Below, one piece after another: positions 38,301 to 53,300 of a DNA stretch of 64,000 nucleotides. The notes under the pieces are model-generated. The model ran no database searches. It saw only the letters and a program-made list of their open reading frames with translations, and was not told the DNA's origin. Both the position numbers and the translations under genes were made by a program. The DNA is taken from the NCBI RefSeq assembly GCF_033958435.1, contig NC_134137.1, positions 120,440,001 to 120,504,000 of the forward strand, written 5' to 3'. Numbering within the stretch: the first letter of the stretch is position 1; every line of letters begins with the position of its first letter. This DNA comes from Carettochelys insculpta (taxonomy: Eukaryota > Chordata > Testudines > Carettochelyidae).

Positions 38301-41300
38301 AAACAGAAACAACACAAAACATTAACTAGTAGCATGAACAGTGAACAATTTAACTTTTAAATTTATCAGGACTATTTAAACAACTAAGGAAGTTTGTATA
38401 AAAAAACTAAATGAACATATAATTACACATACAAACATGGGTGTGTACACACATGTATGTACATGTAACTACACATGTTGTACATGCACACATCAACTTT
38501 TTTGCAAGAACTTTATTCCTGCCTGGAGCACAGTGCACATTCATATAAACAGATTTTTAAACTATATGGCCCCTTTAAAGATAAGTAGGTAACATTTAAG
38601 CTGGTTAAGGAACTAAACCTAACTTAAAAAAAAGTATTGTCAGAAAAAAAAATCAGAGACTTTAAGAAGTCTCAGATTCATCAAAAATAGAGGCCATTAT
38701 GCAAAAAACAGGTTAATGTACTGGCAGCAAGAATTAATTAAATGCGGTGTTCAGAGTTGTGGTACTCAGAGCTACACTAAATTTAAAAATAACCAAAATG
38801 TTTGAATCAAACATAAGCAACAAATTACAAATAACTACAGCATTCCAGTCAAATATGCTTGATCTGCTTACATCCTAGGAAATATTTCCTATCTTACATG
38901 CTTTCCTGCCAAAGGAAAAAGTTTATTATGACAAAGACTTCCATGACAAAAATTTAAACTGGGAGCTGCTATGAGAAGAAAACCTCTAAAAATCATGGTT
39001 TGTGCCTCGGAACTCACAGCCCAGATAAATCCACTGCTGTATTCACCACCCTTCCTTTTAAAGTCAATAAATAAGTTATAGAGTAGTGAGAGAGGGAAAT
39101 ATTTTAAATAACCTCCCATGTAAATTTAAAAACCAAGGAGAAAAAAGGAGCTGTTAACAGGTTTGGGTGACAATTTGAAAACTTGCTGTATTTCTGTTGA
39201 TAGAAATAGTAAGGTGGTATGTACCTAATCAGAAAATTAAAATAAAACTTACAATAAAATGTTCACACAATACAGTGCACATTGACTAATTATTTGGCAC
39301 CAGATTAATATCAAAACAACCAGGCTAAAGACACAGACTTGCTGGTTTAAGGAGTCCTCTTCCTTTGAGTATGTGAAGAAGGGTAACCAAATTTTTAAAT
39401 GCCTGTCCCTTTGATGGCACATCTCTTGTGAACATACTTAGTGTGAAAATTTTTCCACCACATAGACTATCCATATTTTAGTAAACCGCAACTCCATAGA
39501 AATTACGTTTTTCCAATAAAGTGCTACATAAAATTTTGATGCCAACAGTACAAAGAAATTAGCACTGTTTCAAAAATGTTGGTCCTTTACGGGAACCTTA
39601 AGCAAGCAAGTTAGGGGGATCTCCAGGATGCTAGAGATTAATACATTTATTCTGATGATATGACAAACGTACACTATGGAAGCTGAGGGAGAGATCAGAT
39701 CTGACATTTCAGATAACGTATTTCCCCTTGTTATATAAATAAGAAACTACATATATATCAGAAGCTGAGCCAAACAAATTATTAATTGTACAACCTGAGG
39801 AAGGCCCCCAGAGTTAAAGTGTCAACTCCAATTTTATTTTTCATTGCCATAGCACATTTTACCAAAGAGGTGGGGAGAATTTTCCTGATTTTATGTAGGA
39901 TTTTAACACATTACATTTAAACAAGTACACCAGGGGTTTTCAAACTGCAGGTTAGGATCCAAAAATGGGTCACGAGCCCCTCTGAATGGGGTTACCAGGG
40001 CTGGTTTAGACTTGCCAGAGAACAAGGCTAAAGCCCAAGCCCCACTGCCCAGGGCCAAAAACAAAATCCGGGGGCTTCAATTCTTGCCAGTGGGGCTCAG
40101 TTTGCAGCTCCTGTGTGGGACTGAAGCCCTTGAACTTCAGCTTTGGAACCTCCCCCCATGGCTTTGGCCCCCTTTCCCACAGCAGAGGTACTCATGCACG
40201 CAGGCTCAGGCTTCAGTCCCCCCTCCTAGGGTCGTGACATAGTTTTTGTTAGTAGGAGGAGGTTGTGGTGCAGTGAAGTTTGAGGACCCTGGACATCACC
40301 ATTCTGTGGGCTAAGGCCCTTAGGCTGGGTCTACACTTGCCCCTAACTTCAAAGGGGGCACGGTAATCAGGGCAACAGGAGATTACTAATGAAGTGCTGC
40401 AGTGAATATCAAACCTTGAAGTGCCGGCATGCATGTAGCTGTGGGCACTTCGAAGAGCCCACATTACTTTGAATTTTGAGGAGTAAAGGCAGTTTCAAGT
40501 ACTTCGAAGTGCCCACAGCTATATGCATGCCAGCACTTTGAAGTTTGACTCTTCGAAGTTGCCGTGGTGGGCAGAATTAGCCTAATGAAGTGCTGTGTAT
40601 TCACCACAGCACTTCATTAGTAATCTCCCATCACCCCTACAGTTCGAACACAAGAAATGGAATAAAATTGACAAGACAATGGAGACAAAGAATTTAGTAT
40701 GAAAACAGACCAATAAGCTCCACTCCTGCAATGAGCTCTACAGAATTAGACCCCGTGCCCATGAAAGGCCCCAGGAACCTTAACAAAGCTGCACAAGGGG
40801 CTGAAGGTCAAGAGGTGAAGAGAAGGAGGGGTATATTGGGAAAAGGCCATCTACCCCTCCACAGTCTGTCCCTCATAAGTGTTCTAACTAGGCATTTTTT
40901 TTCTAAAAATAACTAATAGTGCTTTAGTAATACAAAGTGGTAAAACAATGATGCTATCAAATGCAGGAATCAAGTAATCCTTCCTCCATTTATTTCTTTA
41001 CTTACAATCCTTATGAAGAAAACTCTCTGCATGTTTTTCTTTCCTTTATCATCATTGCAGAAATTTGACACGACTCAGAAATAAGTATTTCTTCCTCCAC
41101 TGCAGTGCAGGTTGAACCTCTCTTGTCTGGCACACTCTGGAGCTGACCAGTGCCGAACAAGAGAATTTGCTGGATCATGGAAAGTCAATACTGTCTAGCA
41201 CATTACCAAGAGTTCCGCTGCTTACTTGGCTCTTAGAAGACATCTAGGGGTAAATTACAGCTAAATAACAGCACAGAACACAGAGTCAAACTTTATGGAA

Positions 41301-44300
41301 TCACGGGGAACCCAGCCACACTCATGATATGTGGTTGTCCAGCTAACTAAAACCATGCCGGATTACAGACGTTGCCAGATGAGAGAGTGCCAGACTAGAG
41401 AGGTTCAACTTGTACTGCCAACCACATGCAATCATGAGTTCAGCTCTCAAAATCATGAGCTTTTGTACATAGTAAGTCTGAGGTGCTTTAGGTCCTAAAT
41501 TTTGTCACTGTCAAATTGTGGTAATGATTACAGTGAGATTCTCAGATTAATTTTCCTTACTTTGATGGTGCCATTTTAGGTAAAACTATCACCTTGGTGC
41601 TAAAACTACAGCACTTTAAGGAGCATAACTACCAGAAGATTTTGAGAGGATCGCAGGAATTAGATTTGTGAAATAAACATTAACAAGATTATGTATTTTC
41701 TTTACTTTTTAAAATCTACCATAGTATTAATGCGTTTACTATAAAACAGTAATGCCCTGAATAATTTTAATATTCAGCCAAACAGACAAGTTACACTGAA
41801 ATGGCATTCAGCTGAAGACAAATATGACTAAAATGGATATGAAAATGTAATTAAATTTAAAAGTTGTATATATCTTAATTCTTTTCTATTTTCTCCTACC
41901 CTTTCACACATGGTCTTCTTGTTATTTCATCTCTAACCATTTTTTCCAAAGGCCTCCCCCTACTGTCTTCTCTCCCAAACACATCTACACAGGGATAAAA
42001 GACTAGCTAGCACTGACCTAGATCAGTTGACTTGGGCTTGATCTATAGAAGTAAATATTTGTCTTACAGTCAGACTCAGGGTGGAGCCCAAGGTCTGGGA
42101 TGCTCCACCCTCACCATCTCTCTCTTTTCAAAGCTTTCTTTCCCCGCTTCCCCAGCCATTCCGCATTCTCTTACTCTTCACTTTAAAATCCATGATTTCC
42201 AGTTTTCCCTGTTTGTCTTTTTCTCGCTCCAGTGGGCCCCTCAAGTCCTTATTTCTCCCTATAACTCACTTGCGTTCCCTTTTGCCCTCATCCCAACACA
42301 GAGCTTTGTTTCACAAACCAACTTTGCCAGTCACCTGGTGAGAGCCCTGGTCTTATTGCCTACTATTGCAAAAAGATTGCTCTCACTGCCTTTGTTCTCT
42401 AGGTCAGTGGTGAGGCTCACCTCAGACAGTCATCTTAGCTGCTCGCTATTCACAACCCTAAACAGCAGCTCCCACTTCAGCAATGGAACAAATACAGAAG
42501 CCTGATGATTTCCGGACTGGACATTCCTTCTGCAGCAGTCTGCAAATGCATCTTCCAAATCCAAACTCCCACAAACTGCAGCTGCTATTTAGTTTTAAAA
42601 CTGATAGTTGGAAAAACAAATTGGCCAAGGACAAAGTTAAGTCACTTGCCCATTTCTAAGATAAAATTTGGTACAACCCCAATGTAAAGGACTTGATTCT
42701 TTCATGACTCTTGAAAGTGAATTCCAGCTACATCAGTCATCCTAAAGAAACAACTCTAGAACGGCACTGACAATAAGGATGGTAGGGTTCAATGAGATAA
42801 TCACAGAACTGTGCCATTTTTTGTGTTAGCTTCTTAAGAAATATACCATTATTACTGTTGGATCATTCTGACCACTGAGTAACCATAATCTAAATCTACT
42901 TATTACTATCACCACCCACCCATCCACTTCAACTTTGGAAGAAGCATTGCTGAGTCTGAAGAGACTGGTGTTATTACAGTTTGTGGTTATTCTAGTTTGC
43001 ACTTTAATCATTAAACCACTACTGAACATTCACAGAAACACAGTTTTTCTGCCACACACACACATAATTTATTCTATGATTCTTGCTTTACAAACACATA
43101 GTTACTGACTACATGTATACACATTAGTACACAACCTGTCTTGATTGCTTCCACCAGCATGTCATTTTTTTCTCCCTCAAGGAGTTTATTATAGTATCCA
43201 GGGTTTTGCTCCATGTTGGCTTGGACTCCACTTACAGTCATCCAGATCACTGCACGGTGCTCATTCGGAATGCCCTTCCTGATATAACGTTTCACTGCAA
43301 TGCAAGAAAAAATAAGTTATTTTTCTTCTAGAAATTTGAGAGGTGCTAGGAGAACTCTTAGCAAGCATTCACTGATTACAATGCTTTCTCCCTCCACACT
43401 AGAGGCCAAAAATGAAGACAAGTGTTTAGATGTATTGAGCATGCAGCAGATTTCAGTGACCAGAATACACTATACTCAGCGTCAAAGTACAAACACACAC
43501 AAAGCTCCCATCCCACAAAACATACAATTAAGCAGGTGGTGTCCACTAACTCCACATATTCCTCATAGAGCTGTCTTTTTCTACAGGCTTTATATATACA
43601 TACTAGGAGGATGAGTAAATTACTATCAGCTGAACACTACTCCATACATTAGGATTTTGATCCCCCCCACCCTGCCTTTTTCACTTTAATATCCTCCTGG
43701 ATACACATTTGAAAATAAAATGGTCTCCCCATTGATTTTTTCCATTTTTGCCACTTGCAAATATTGATTTTCCTTCTTTCCCTGTATATCTCACAGAGCT
43801 TGACATTGTGTTTTTCTGTTTCCTTGCTTATGTACTAGCATCACTGAGGTTGTTAACAAGACACTGGCAGTTCACTAGTGCTGCTGCAAAGCCCAGCAGT
43901 AGAAACACTGGAACCCCAGGGCTACTGAATGACCCTGCTCTGAGTGTCAGAAGGAATGAGAGAGGAACAATTGATTTCCACCCCGCCTTTCTCCCTCTCA
44001 GCACATGCTAGCTGGAGAGGTTTTTGGTGTATTTAACTCAGCTCAATTACCCCACTCCACCCTCCAACACCAGAGTCTTACCACAACAACAAGTATCAAA
44101 TGATAGGTTTAGACCACAAGCTAGTTTCCTTTTTAATGTATCAACACACACCTAAGCATAATCAGTAAGGACACAGCTTGCAGGAAAAATTCATTAAACA
44201 CAGAACAGTTAATTACCTCCTAACAAAATGTATGTGAATACCTACAAATACCTGCTGCTTGGAAGTGGTATTCCTAAAATACTAACCATATCACTTTAAA

Positions 44301-47300
44301 AAAATATTGTGAATCCTGAAGCTTGAAAAGTACTGTAGCTACTACTGTACTACCTGGTTAGGCAAGTGATTAGCCTTGCCTAAGCCAACAGGTGTGCATA
44401 TTTGAAAAAAAAAAATCTACACATGCCCCTAAAAGTGCACTCACTTATTAGGTTCAGGATTACTTAGGTTTATCATAACTAATATCATGCCTTTTATTTA
44501 AAAGAATTATTCCAAAAAGTTACTCTCCCTTGCAACTGGTCTCTTCCCAGCATGACTATTTACTCTGAAAGCCTAGCCAGCATCAGTCAAATGCACCAAG
44601 CAGGAGCCAGCCTTTGACTTTGGTATCCAGTACAAGGAGACAGAAGCCCTGCAGCTTAACATACACTCATTACTCCTCATTGTCCTTGTCTTTGTGACAA
44701 ATGTCCTTGGGCTTTCTATGATAAATCCAAGTATAAAGGCTACACTTTTGAGGGCATCTCTCAAACTCAGTTATAAAGAAGGTAAGTTTTCATCAAACAT
44801 TAGAACTACGCAGAGCCTTTTTACAGCACTGCCTCCTTCACTCATTTCAATACCTAACAGTGGATTTTCAAATAAAGCAACTACTGCCCATCATAGCCAT
44901 CTAAGAGAGATGCAAGCCACAGAAGTGACACAGGAATTCCAAGGAAAGATTAGTTATAATTTTCCAAAATATAGTTTGGTTGACTTCAACCAGCCAGGCA
45001 CTTTTTTCCCCCCCCTTGAGGGGAAAAAAAAAAAATCACAAGAACATTTCATATAGAGTGGAATATTCTCCAATTTTAACACTTGCACGATTTTAGAGAG
45101 GTTACTTCTTGCACGATTCCTCCTCTTTTACCTGATTCAGACTGCAACACTAGTCTAAAGGTCCTGAATCCACAAACAACTCCTGATGAGCAGGCACTCA
45201 CAGACTGTCATGTATGGTGACACACATGGTGTCATCTGCTTGAATAGCAGCACATATAGTAAACCCTCGAGTGAAATGGGAGTTGTGTTCTTGCAACCCC
45301 TGCATAACTCAAATTTTTGCTCAAGTCAAAGGGACAGGTTAACCAGGCTCCCCTGGGCTTCCCCAGAATGGTGGGGACCTGGGAACCAGGGAGCAGCCTG
45401 GTTCCCATCTCCCCGCTGCTTGTGGGACCTGAGAAACTGACCAGCCCATGGCTAGTCAGTTTTCCAGGTCCTGCAAGCAGCAGGGAGATGGGAACCAGTC
45501 TGCTGCTTGGTTCCCAGCTCCCCACTGCTTAGGGGACTAAGGAAACTCACCAGCCATGAGCTGAAGTCCCAAGGAAGCCTGACTCTCGGCTCCCCTCCCC
45601 TTGCAGGGCTGGGAATCTGAGCAGGGCAGCAGCCCTCATGAGTTTTCTGGCTCCAAGGAGTGGAGCGGAGCTGGGGGCAGCCTAGCTCCCAGCTCCACTC
45701 CACTCCTTGGAGCCAGGAAACTCACCAGGGCTACTGCCCTGCTCAGTTTCCCGGCTTTGCAAGCGGAAGGGAGTTGAGAGCCAGGCTGCTGCCTGGTTCC
45801 TAGCTCCCTGCCATTCCAGGGACCAGAAAACCACTCCTGTCAGGGGTGGCAGCCAAGGATCAGGCTGCCACCCCTGACAGCAGCAGTTTCCCTGCTCCTG
45901 TCACAAACGGCAGCCTGACTTGCGGCTGCTGCCCCTGACAGAAGTGGCAGTCGTGTTAACCCGAGACATGCGCATCATGGCTGTGCATCTCTCAAGCGTT
46001 CACTGTATGTCACCAGTTTTAAATTGAGCCTGCTCACTTGTATATTACGGGGGTGGGGAACCTTTAAATCAAGATTTTTTCTGAATTACACTAGTGAAAG
46101 GATGCTGCCAACCTCAACAGGGACTAGTCCATTTTTTAAAAATGGATGTGAAGTTTTTCCAGTACTGTTCTTGCCTCTGAATCCCCATACCAGTATTTGT
46201 GGCTTTACAGTCACATTTATGAATATATTTTTCTCCCTATTACAGTATAAAAGATCAACACAAAAGACAAGGAAACAGAATCATCTAAAGTCATGCCAGA
46301 TTCCCAAAGTAAGCAAAATGAAACCAAATACAGTATTTCTCCAGTATTGGGCATTACTTATAAACAACAACAGATAAGCAAACTAGGACAGAAATGCAAT
46401 TTTTAGTTTGACACTATTGCCTTAATGGTTTAATTTTCACATTCACTCAGAAAACTTCTACTTCATTTGCTGATAGACAAATACGCTTTAAGTATAGCAC
46501 GACAAATTATGTCTGTCTACTGTGTGGTATTAGGCAAAATCATGTAATTAAAAACAAAAATACTTTTTTTATCCAAAATATTATCAAAGTTCCATTATGA
46601 AATATTTCATATTTGGGCACTGAACAAAACAAATCTAATTGAAGTGGTGAGGAAACTAGCACATAGCCTAGAGGGAAATACACCCTAAAGTGCAGCTGAA
46701 GCCAGCGGACTAGCATATGGAATTTTAAAGTTTCTTATTTTATTATCAACACATCATAAACAAAACAGTGGATTTTATGTACATTTGGCATTCAAGTTAT
46801 AAACGAGAATGATATTCGAAACAGCTTATATCTTCTATTAAATATATTAATTTCCCTCTCACCACACAACCACACTGACCCAGTATGCAAAACGGCAGTC
46901 ACAGATCAACAGCTACACAAATGGAACATCAACATCGCTGCTCTCCAGGAAACCAGGCTGGCAGATCCTGGGTCAGTGAAAGAAACAAACTACACTTTCT
47001 TCTGGAAGGGCTTGAGTTCAAAGCAACACAGCCTCTGTGGAGTTGGATTTGCTGTATGGAACAATCTGTTGAAATCTATCAATACACCCTCAGCTGAATC
47101 TGAAAGTATTATATCCCTGAAGCTCTGCACCAAGTCAGGATACGTCAACATCATCAGTGCTTATGCACCCACACTGGTGTCATGTGCTGAAGACAAGGAC
47201 TGCTTTTATTATAATCTTCAAAAAGTTATCGACTCCTTCCCAACTGGCGAACAACTGTACATCCTTGGTGACTTCAGTGCAAGAGTTGGACGTGACCATC

Positions 47301-50300
47301 GGTCCTCACCCATCTGCCTCAGTCATCACGGTATTGGGAAAATGAACAAAAATGGTCAAACGCTTCTTGAATTCAGCTCTGCATCCCTAATACTTTAACT
47401 TGAAAGAGTGTCACAGGGTTTCATGGTGCCACCCCAGATCTGGTGACTGGCATCAACAAGATGAAAAGGGGGCCATAGAGACACAACCTCCACCTCCCCT
47501 GTTATATATTCAAAACAAAGATATTCCAGTTATTTTATTTTCCAGTACCTTCTCTACGTTTAAATCCTATAATTTATTTATACCCTGCAAAGAAGACTGA
47601 AGAAGTTTAAAGGTGTATTTAGGTATATAGAAACAGCAAAAGTGAAACCAATAAAGGTTAACAGGCACAAAACCCAAAATGGCACAAATGAAGAAAACAG
47701 AAGGAATTCAGGCCAGGTCTACACTATGTGGAAAAGTCTAGTTAACTAGACAGGCAATTCCAACTACAACAACTACCTAGCTGGAATCAACAAATCACAG
47801 ATCAATTTTTCTGGCCGTCACCACTGCAGAAGATAGATAGGAGAAACTCTCCTTTCGATTATCCTTACTCCTCACAATTTATCACATCTATACCAGTTGC
47901 AATAAAACAAACCCCAGAAAATCTACCACAATTGAGTCTATTTTCCAGTAAGTACAGATGTACCCTTATTATGTACATTTTTTTACTCTGCATGACCAAC
48001 TGACCAATCAAACTCATGAATTTAAGCTGAAATTCTTTTGACAATCAACACATAAGCACTTAGGTCACAAAACACAAACATATCTTCAGCACAACTTGAA
48101 AAGATACTATTGTTTTATATCATTTCCTCATTTAGTTCATGAATAATACCAAGTATAATAGCATGACTAAGTGGAACAACAAACAAGAAATGCCTTTTAA
48201 AGAGTAATTTGTAACGTACATCTGTATTCTCTTTAACATGATTTTAAAAATTGCTTTGACACAGAATATTATTAAAAGAAAAATTGAAACCGTGTCCAAA
48301 TATCTCACATCTGATCACATCTGATCTGATCACATCACATCTGCTATATCCAGTCTACACCACAAGCTACAAACTGGAAACAAAAAGGAAAAGCTTGTGC
48401 ATTAATTCAGCCTTTGACATGCCGTTTCTGACAGGCTGGACATTATATTTGACAAATATTCTGTATGTCCCCAAACTGCAGACTCTTTTCCAACCCACAG
48501 CAGTTCAGGGTCATTCATATGAGAAGTCTGAGAAGGTTTACAGTACTGCTGCTAGTTGTTTCCAGCAGCAAATAGGCTATGTCTATTTCTTACATAGGCA
48601 TTTTGTAGGTGGGAATTAAAGTAACTTTCGGTGATCATGAAAGGCTACAACATTACACCTCTGGTGCTTATTTAACAGCTGTAAATGAATCAAAAAGCAC
48701 ATGTACAGGTGAAACTGTAAAGAAAACAAATCACAGTGGCTAACGAGACGGCAGCAGAAACCAGAGCTGTAGGGGGAAAGAAGGAGAGAAAATGTGTAAG
48801 GTAAATGGGTGTGAATGAGAGAGAAAAAAAGAAGAGCAAGAAGTGAATCAAGGATGGAAAAATGAAATGAAAGAAAATACAGCAGACCGAAATTGCTAGG
48901 GCAAGGTGATGTGCAAGGAAGAGAGAGACTAAGTCCTGGATGAAGAAAGAGCAGAGGAATGATAATCAAAATGCATATGATCCATCTTTCTGGAACTCTG
49001 TGATCAAAGGTAAGAAGACATACAGCATAGCACTTGTTAAACACCCTAATTAGTTTTCTTACAAGCAGAACAGTACTATGCTCATACACATCATGTCAGA
49101 CACAAGGCATCTGCATGTAACAAATCAACACATAGATATGCTGTATTTCCAAATTAGGGAAGTAGCACCATAAAGTCATCCCTTCTTCCTGTCAGTATGA
49201 TAGTAATTATGAGCTCTTCTGGGGCCTGAGGACATATGGGTATGGAACGGCTAAAATGATATACGTTCAATGGCCCTTTAAGGTCCAACAGAACTACACT
49301 ACACATTCTGAAAGGATTCTGAATGTTCCCTAGGGAAGTAGAAAATGAGGGTGTGGATTGTGCAAGTTCTTAGAGGGACTGTACAGAAGAGCTGTAAGTT
49401 AAAACATTTCAGCTTTAGTAACTGTAATATACATAAACCTATAGGGGAACACTAACTTCCATGGACATTCAATAATGGATTTAGATGTAACCATTCATCT
49501 ACAAAAGAATTTTACCACAAGATTACAGAAGGAGACATCTGAATTGGAATTCATTTGCAAATCTGACATATTTAAACTAGGCCTTACCACAGATCTCAAC
49601 CATCTTTTGCATAACAAGGGCAATTCCCCACTTTTGATATTTACAGGAATGGAATATATACTTAATTTACTTCATCAACTGGTCATAATAGTGACAGTAA
49701 CCCCTTTTTTCCCTCCTTACTTTCTCCCCCATGTTTCCCACCCACAACGCCGCTATATAAACCCTGGATTCTATTTGTCTACTCCAGTCATCTAAGAAAG
49801 TGGGTCTTACCCATGAAAGCTCATGGCCTAATAAATTTGTTAATCTCTGAGGTGCTACAGGATTGCTTATTACTTGTCTCACCCCAAAACTAGCAAGCAA
49901 AGCCTAGCGCTGAAACACACCTCTGAGGATTCAGGTGCAATCCAAAGTCTTGTCAACACAGGACACTCAGGAAAATTATTCCAACTTAGTATTTAAAGTA
50001 GTTTTAGTTGAATTAAACTAAACCAGATTAAGGCTACTTTACCGTGTGTGCTGGGCATCATGGTGAGACTCCTAAATAAAATCCCCAAAGAGGATAAATT
50101 GGACACTTAATTAAGTGCAAATGGAAAATTAAGTTTACACAGAAAAATTTTGCTCCCACAAGAAAGGAAGACAACTTGTGGCTTCACATCACTCCTTGCC
50201 CACTGTAACCCTCTTTAATCGCATTTCACCCCCTTCAAATTCACATCCTACGCTTTCATACACTGGGCTGTCATGACAGGTTTTCCCACTTTTTGAACTA

Positions 50301-53300
50301 GCAATCGAGAGTTCTATTAACTTCTTCTCAAGTATTTCCACCTAGCTCCTATGTTAATTTTACTTCCTCTGTTTTTAATTTTTAATTTTTAAGTCTTAGC
50401 ATATATGTAGTGCTTTTTAACCATAAAACAACTTGCATTTCACTAATGAGAAAAAATGAGACACAGAAAGCTAAAGCAACTTGCAAAAATGTCAGAGAAC
50501 GGTAAGTGGTTTAACAAATTTGGGAGAAGAATTCATATCTCCTGACAAATAGACAGTTCTTTACACTTTCTACCATGCCATGCAACTATTGGTTAATCAG
50601 GTCACTTGAGTACACAAACATGTAAAGCAGCATAAGCAATAGTAACATAAATTCTGATCTCTCACAGATATAATCCTTTTTGATTGCAGACATAGTGACC
50701 AAAATACTATGATGCACACCAACAGGATTACTCCTTTGCAAGCTTTAAATCAAAATGACGACTCCCAGAATAACAACATGTTTGTTTATATATTATAACT
50801 GAATTCTCTGTTATTAGTAGAGTAGACAAGACATTTAGTATTGTGTTCTCAAATGGAAATTTAAACTTAAATTGTATTCTCAATGTTGATTAACATTCAT
50901 GTCCAACAAAACACAAGTATTTAACTCACCTTTTACGCTTTTCTGCACACCATTATTCCCCTTAAGAAGTTTTGACCATTTTATTGCTCTTCTACTCAGT
51001 ATCACCAGATAGCTGGACAAGAATTCTTCATATGACACATAATCAAAGTCGTCTGGCCTTTCAAATCCATATGGATCAGTCCTATAATATAAAACAAGTT
51101 ACTGGATACCAATAAAATTTCTCCACACATATATTTAAAAATATAGAAGCATGATTCAGTTAAACTAAATTTTGGTGGTATTTCTGAAGAGTAGTTATGG
51201 AAGAAAGGAAAACACCTTCTTCCCCTACCCTCCCAAATATACACTTCCAAATCTTTTAAGATGAACTGGAATGTATGTAATTAGACTTCACTGCTTTTGG
51301 CAATGAAGAGATTTAGAGCTGAAGATCTATCTGTAGTTAATTGGCTCTGTGACTAATTGGGAAGAGGTTTTTTATAACATAGAAAAAATAGGCAATGGCA
51401 AGTGACAATAGAGATTGCAAAGTTAAGAGTCTATGGATGGAAAACTAGGTTGTTTCCACTAGTTTTGTACTAATAAAAACAGATAGTAATAACTGATTCA
51501 ATTTTTGGCAATAACCCAGAAAAGCACTGTTTGAAAAATGATTTACTAATGACCCCTATATCCTCCATCACCAGATGTACTCCATGTATGTGTGTGGCAT
51601 GTGGTGTACTTATTTTTTATAACAACTGGGGATTTTTGGTTTTATTGTGTTTTATTCCCATTAGCGCTAAAGAACTTACATAGCTATTGATGAGTGAGTT
51701 GGATGTTATTCTATCTCATACAGCATCTAAACAGGAGATGGATCCCACCCATGCAAAACATTTTGGGTAGGAGGGCTATTACATTTGTGCCCAGGAAATT
51801 ATCAATTGACTTCACTGGGGCAATGATCTAGAGCCGCTTGCAGGACATAAAGGCTTAACTTCCAACTGTGAGGGCAAATTCAGCAACCTCCAACAATGAC
51901 AATGAAATTGCACACATATCATCATGGGGAGAATTTCACCCAGTGAATCTTTCATTGGTAGTCAAAGGAAGCAATACTGTATGCATTGGATGCTTAGACC
52001 CACTCTGTTTACAGTGCTGACAGAAAAATGTCACCTTTAATTTATATGTTGACCTAATTTGATGTGGAATCACAGAGACAGATACACTGAACCCCATAAT
52101 ACAGTTTTTAGACTGGTCACTAATCATTCAGTCATGATCTTACTAAGATTTATTTTTAAATTATTATTATTCATTAGTTTTATAATCCAAGAAACCTTTT
52201 ACACTCATACACACAGCAGTAAGACAATTTAGGAAAGCATAACATTTAAACCTACACGTGCCAAGGTTAGGATTCTGATGATGAAGGTAGAGAACATGGA
52301 TAAATTTCAGTATTTGGAAGATGAACAATGGTTGCAAAAATTATGATGATATTCTCCTCAACTGTAAGGTAATTCCACATCTACTGGCACTGTGGCTTAT
52401 CCAAAGTCCTGGGGGGGGTCTCCAGATTTTATAATAGTTTGTTTGGTTTTAACAGAAGCTTGCACATATTTCAAAGCCGTTCATCTATTATTTTTAAGAG
52501 ATTTTTTTGTTCCAATGAATCACTCATATTTTTGGGATGCTGAATGACCCTGACAAACTGTCCTTGATATCTCACCAACCCTCATGTAAACAAGTCACTG
52601 AGAAAGCAAACATCTTGACTATTGGAAAATCATCATTACTTATTAGTCCATAACTTCTCTTCAGAACATGTTCAGCTTCCCTCAACCCCACAGAATGGCA
52701 CCTTTAAAAACACTGTTTTACAGCAGTTAATTTTCACACTTCTATAGTATCGCTAACCTTTCAAGCAATAGGTATGTTTTATATTCTATTTATGGAAAAG
52801 ATCTTGTAAAACAAACAGATTTTTAACTACTCCTTATTAATCTCTTCCAAAATCATTCTTTCAAAGACTTTGCTTTACCCCTAACTTTGCCTTACTCCCC
52901 CTGAGAAACAGGAACATGTTTTTCTGGGCAGTGGGCATTCAAAGGGGTGTTTCTTTATACGGCCTGAAAGCTGGGTTTCATGGGTCCTGCTTTTTTTCCT
53001 TCTTCCAATTGAGGAAAGAGTCTAAATTAAAAAAAAAATATGGAAAACTGAGAAAATATTTAAATGTGCAACACCTGCTTTAAACTTTCACGGGCATTAA
53101 GATTTTCTCTGGGCAGCTCATCTTTAATAATGTAAGAAAGAGAACAGCAGTCAGGTAGCATTTGAAATGGGTCTGTCCCAGGAAAGCTCATCACCGAATA
53201 AATGGTCTGCTTAATCTTTAACATGGTACATTTCTGCTGCTTTGGTTTTTAACAAAATAATTGTTAGGCTACACCCTAACAGGGCCACCTCTCTGTTACC

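Larger units (their letters stand above)
36940..43135 (-). other. GRTP1: GRTP1 intron 3
   Basis: The donor on the minus strand is GTTGTG, a poor match to the consensus; the acceptor is TTTTAG. It contains an LTR-like segment (37250-38090), simple repeats and MITEs at 39931, 40323 and 41108. I see nothing in 41413-43135. Confidence 0.88.
43295..50929 (-). other. GRTP1: GRTP1 intron 2
   Basis: The donor is GTGAGT and the acceptor TTGCAG. It contains a Tigger-like element (45257), a LINE endonuclease relic (46885), a lone Harbinger-type end (47711), a short simple repeat (48299) and a dispersed repeat scrap (49795). The stretch 43295-45256 shows nothing recognisable, nor does 49877-50929. Confidence 0.9.

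Noticed and set aside
42032..42505. A 157-codon Ser/Leu/Phe-rich plus-strand frame
   Set aside because: Its composition follows a pyrimidine-rich tract. No motif was recognised and it is intronic.
48616..49089. A 157-codon minus-strand Leu/Ser/His-rich frame
   Set aside because: It reflects a purine-rich plus-strand stretch (many GAAAGAGAG runs). There is no recognisable membrane protein family despite hydrophobic segments, and it lies inside GRTP1 intron 2 without splice signals matching the gene.
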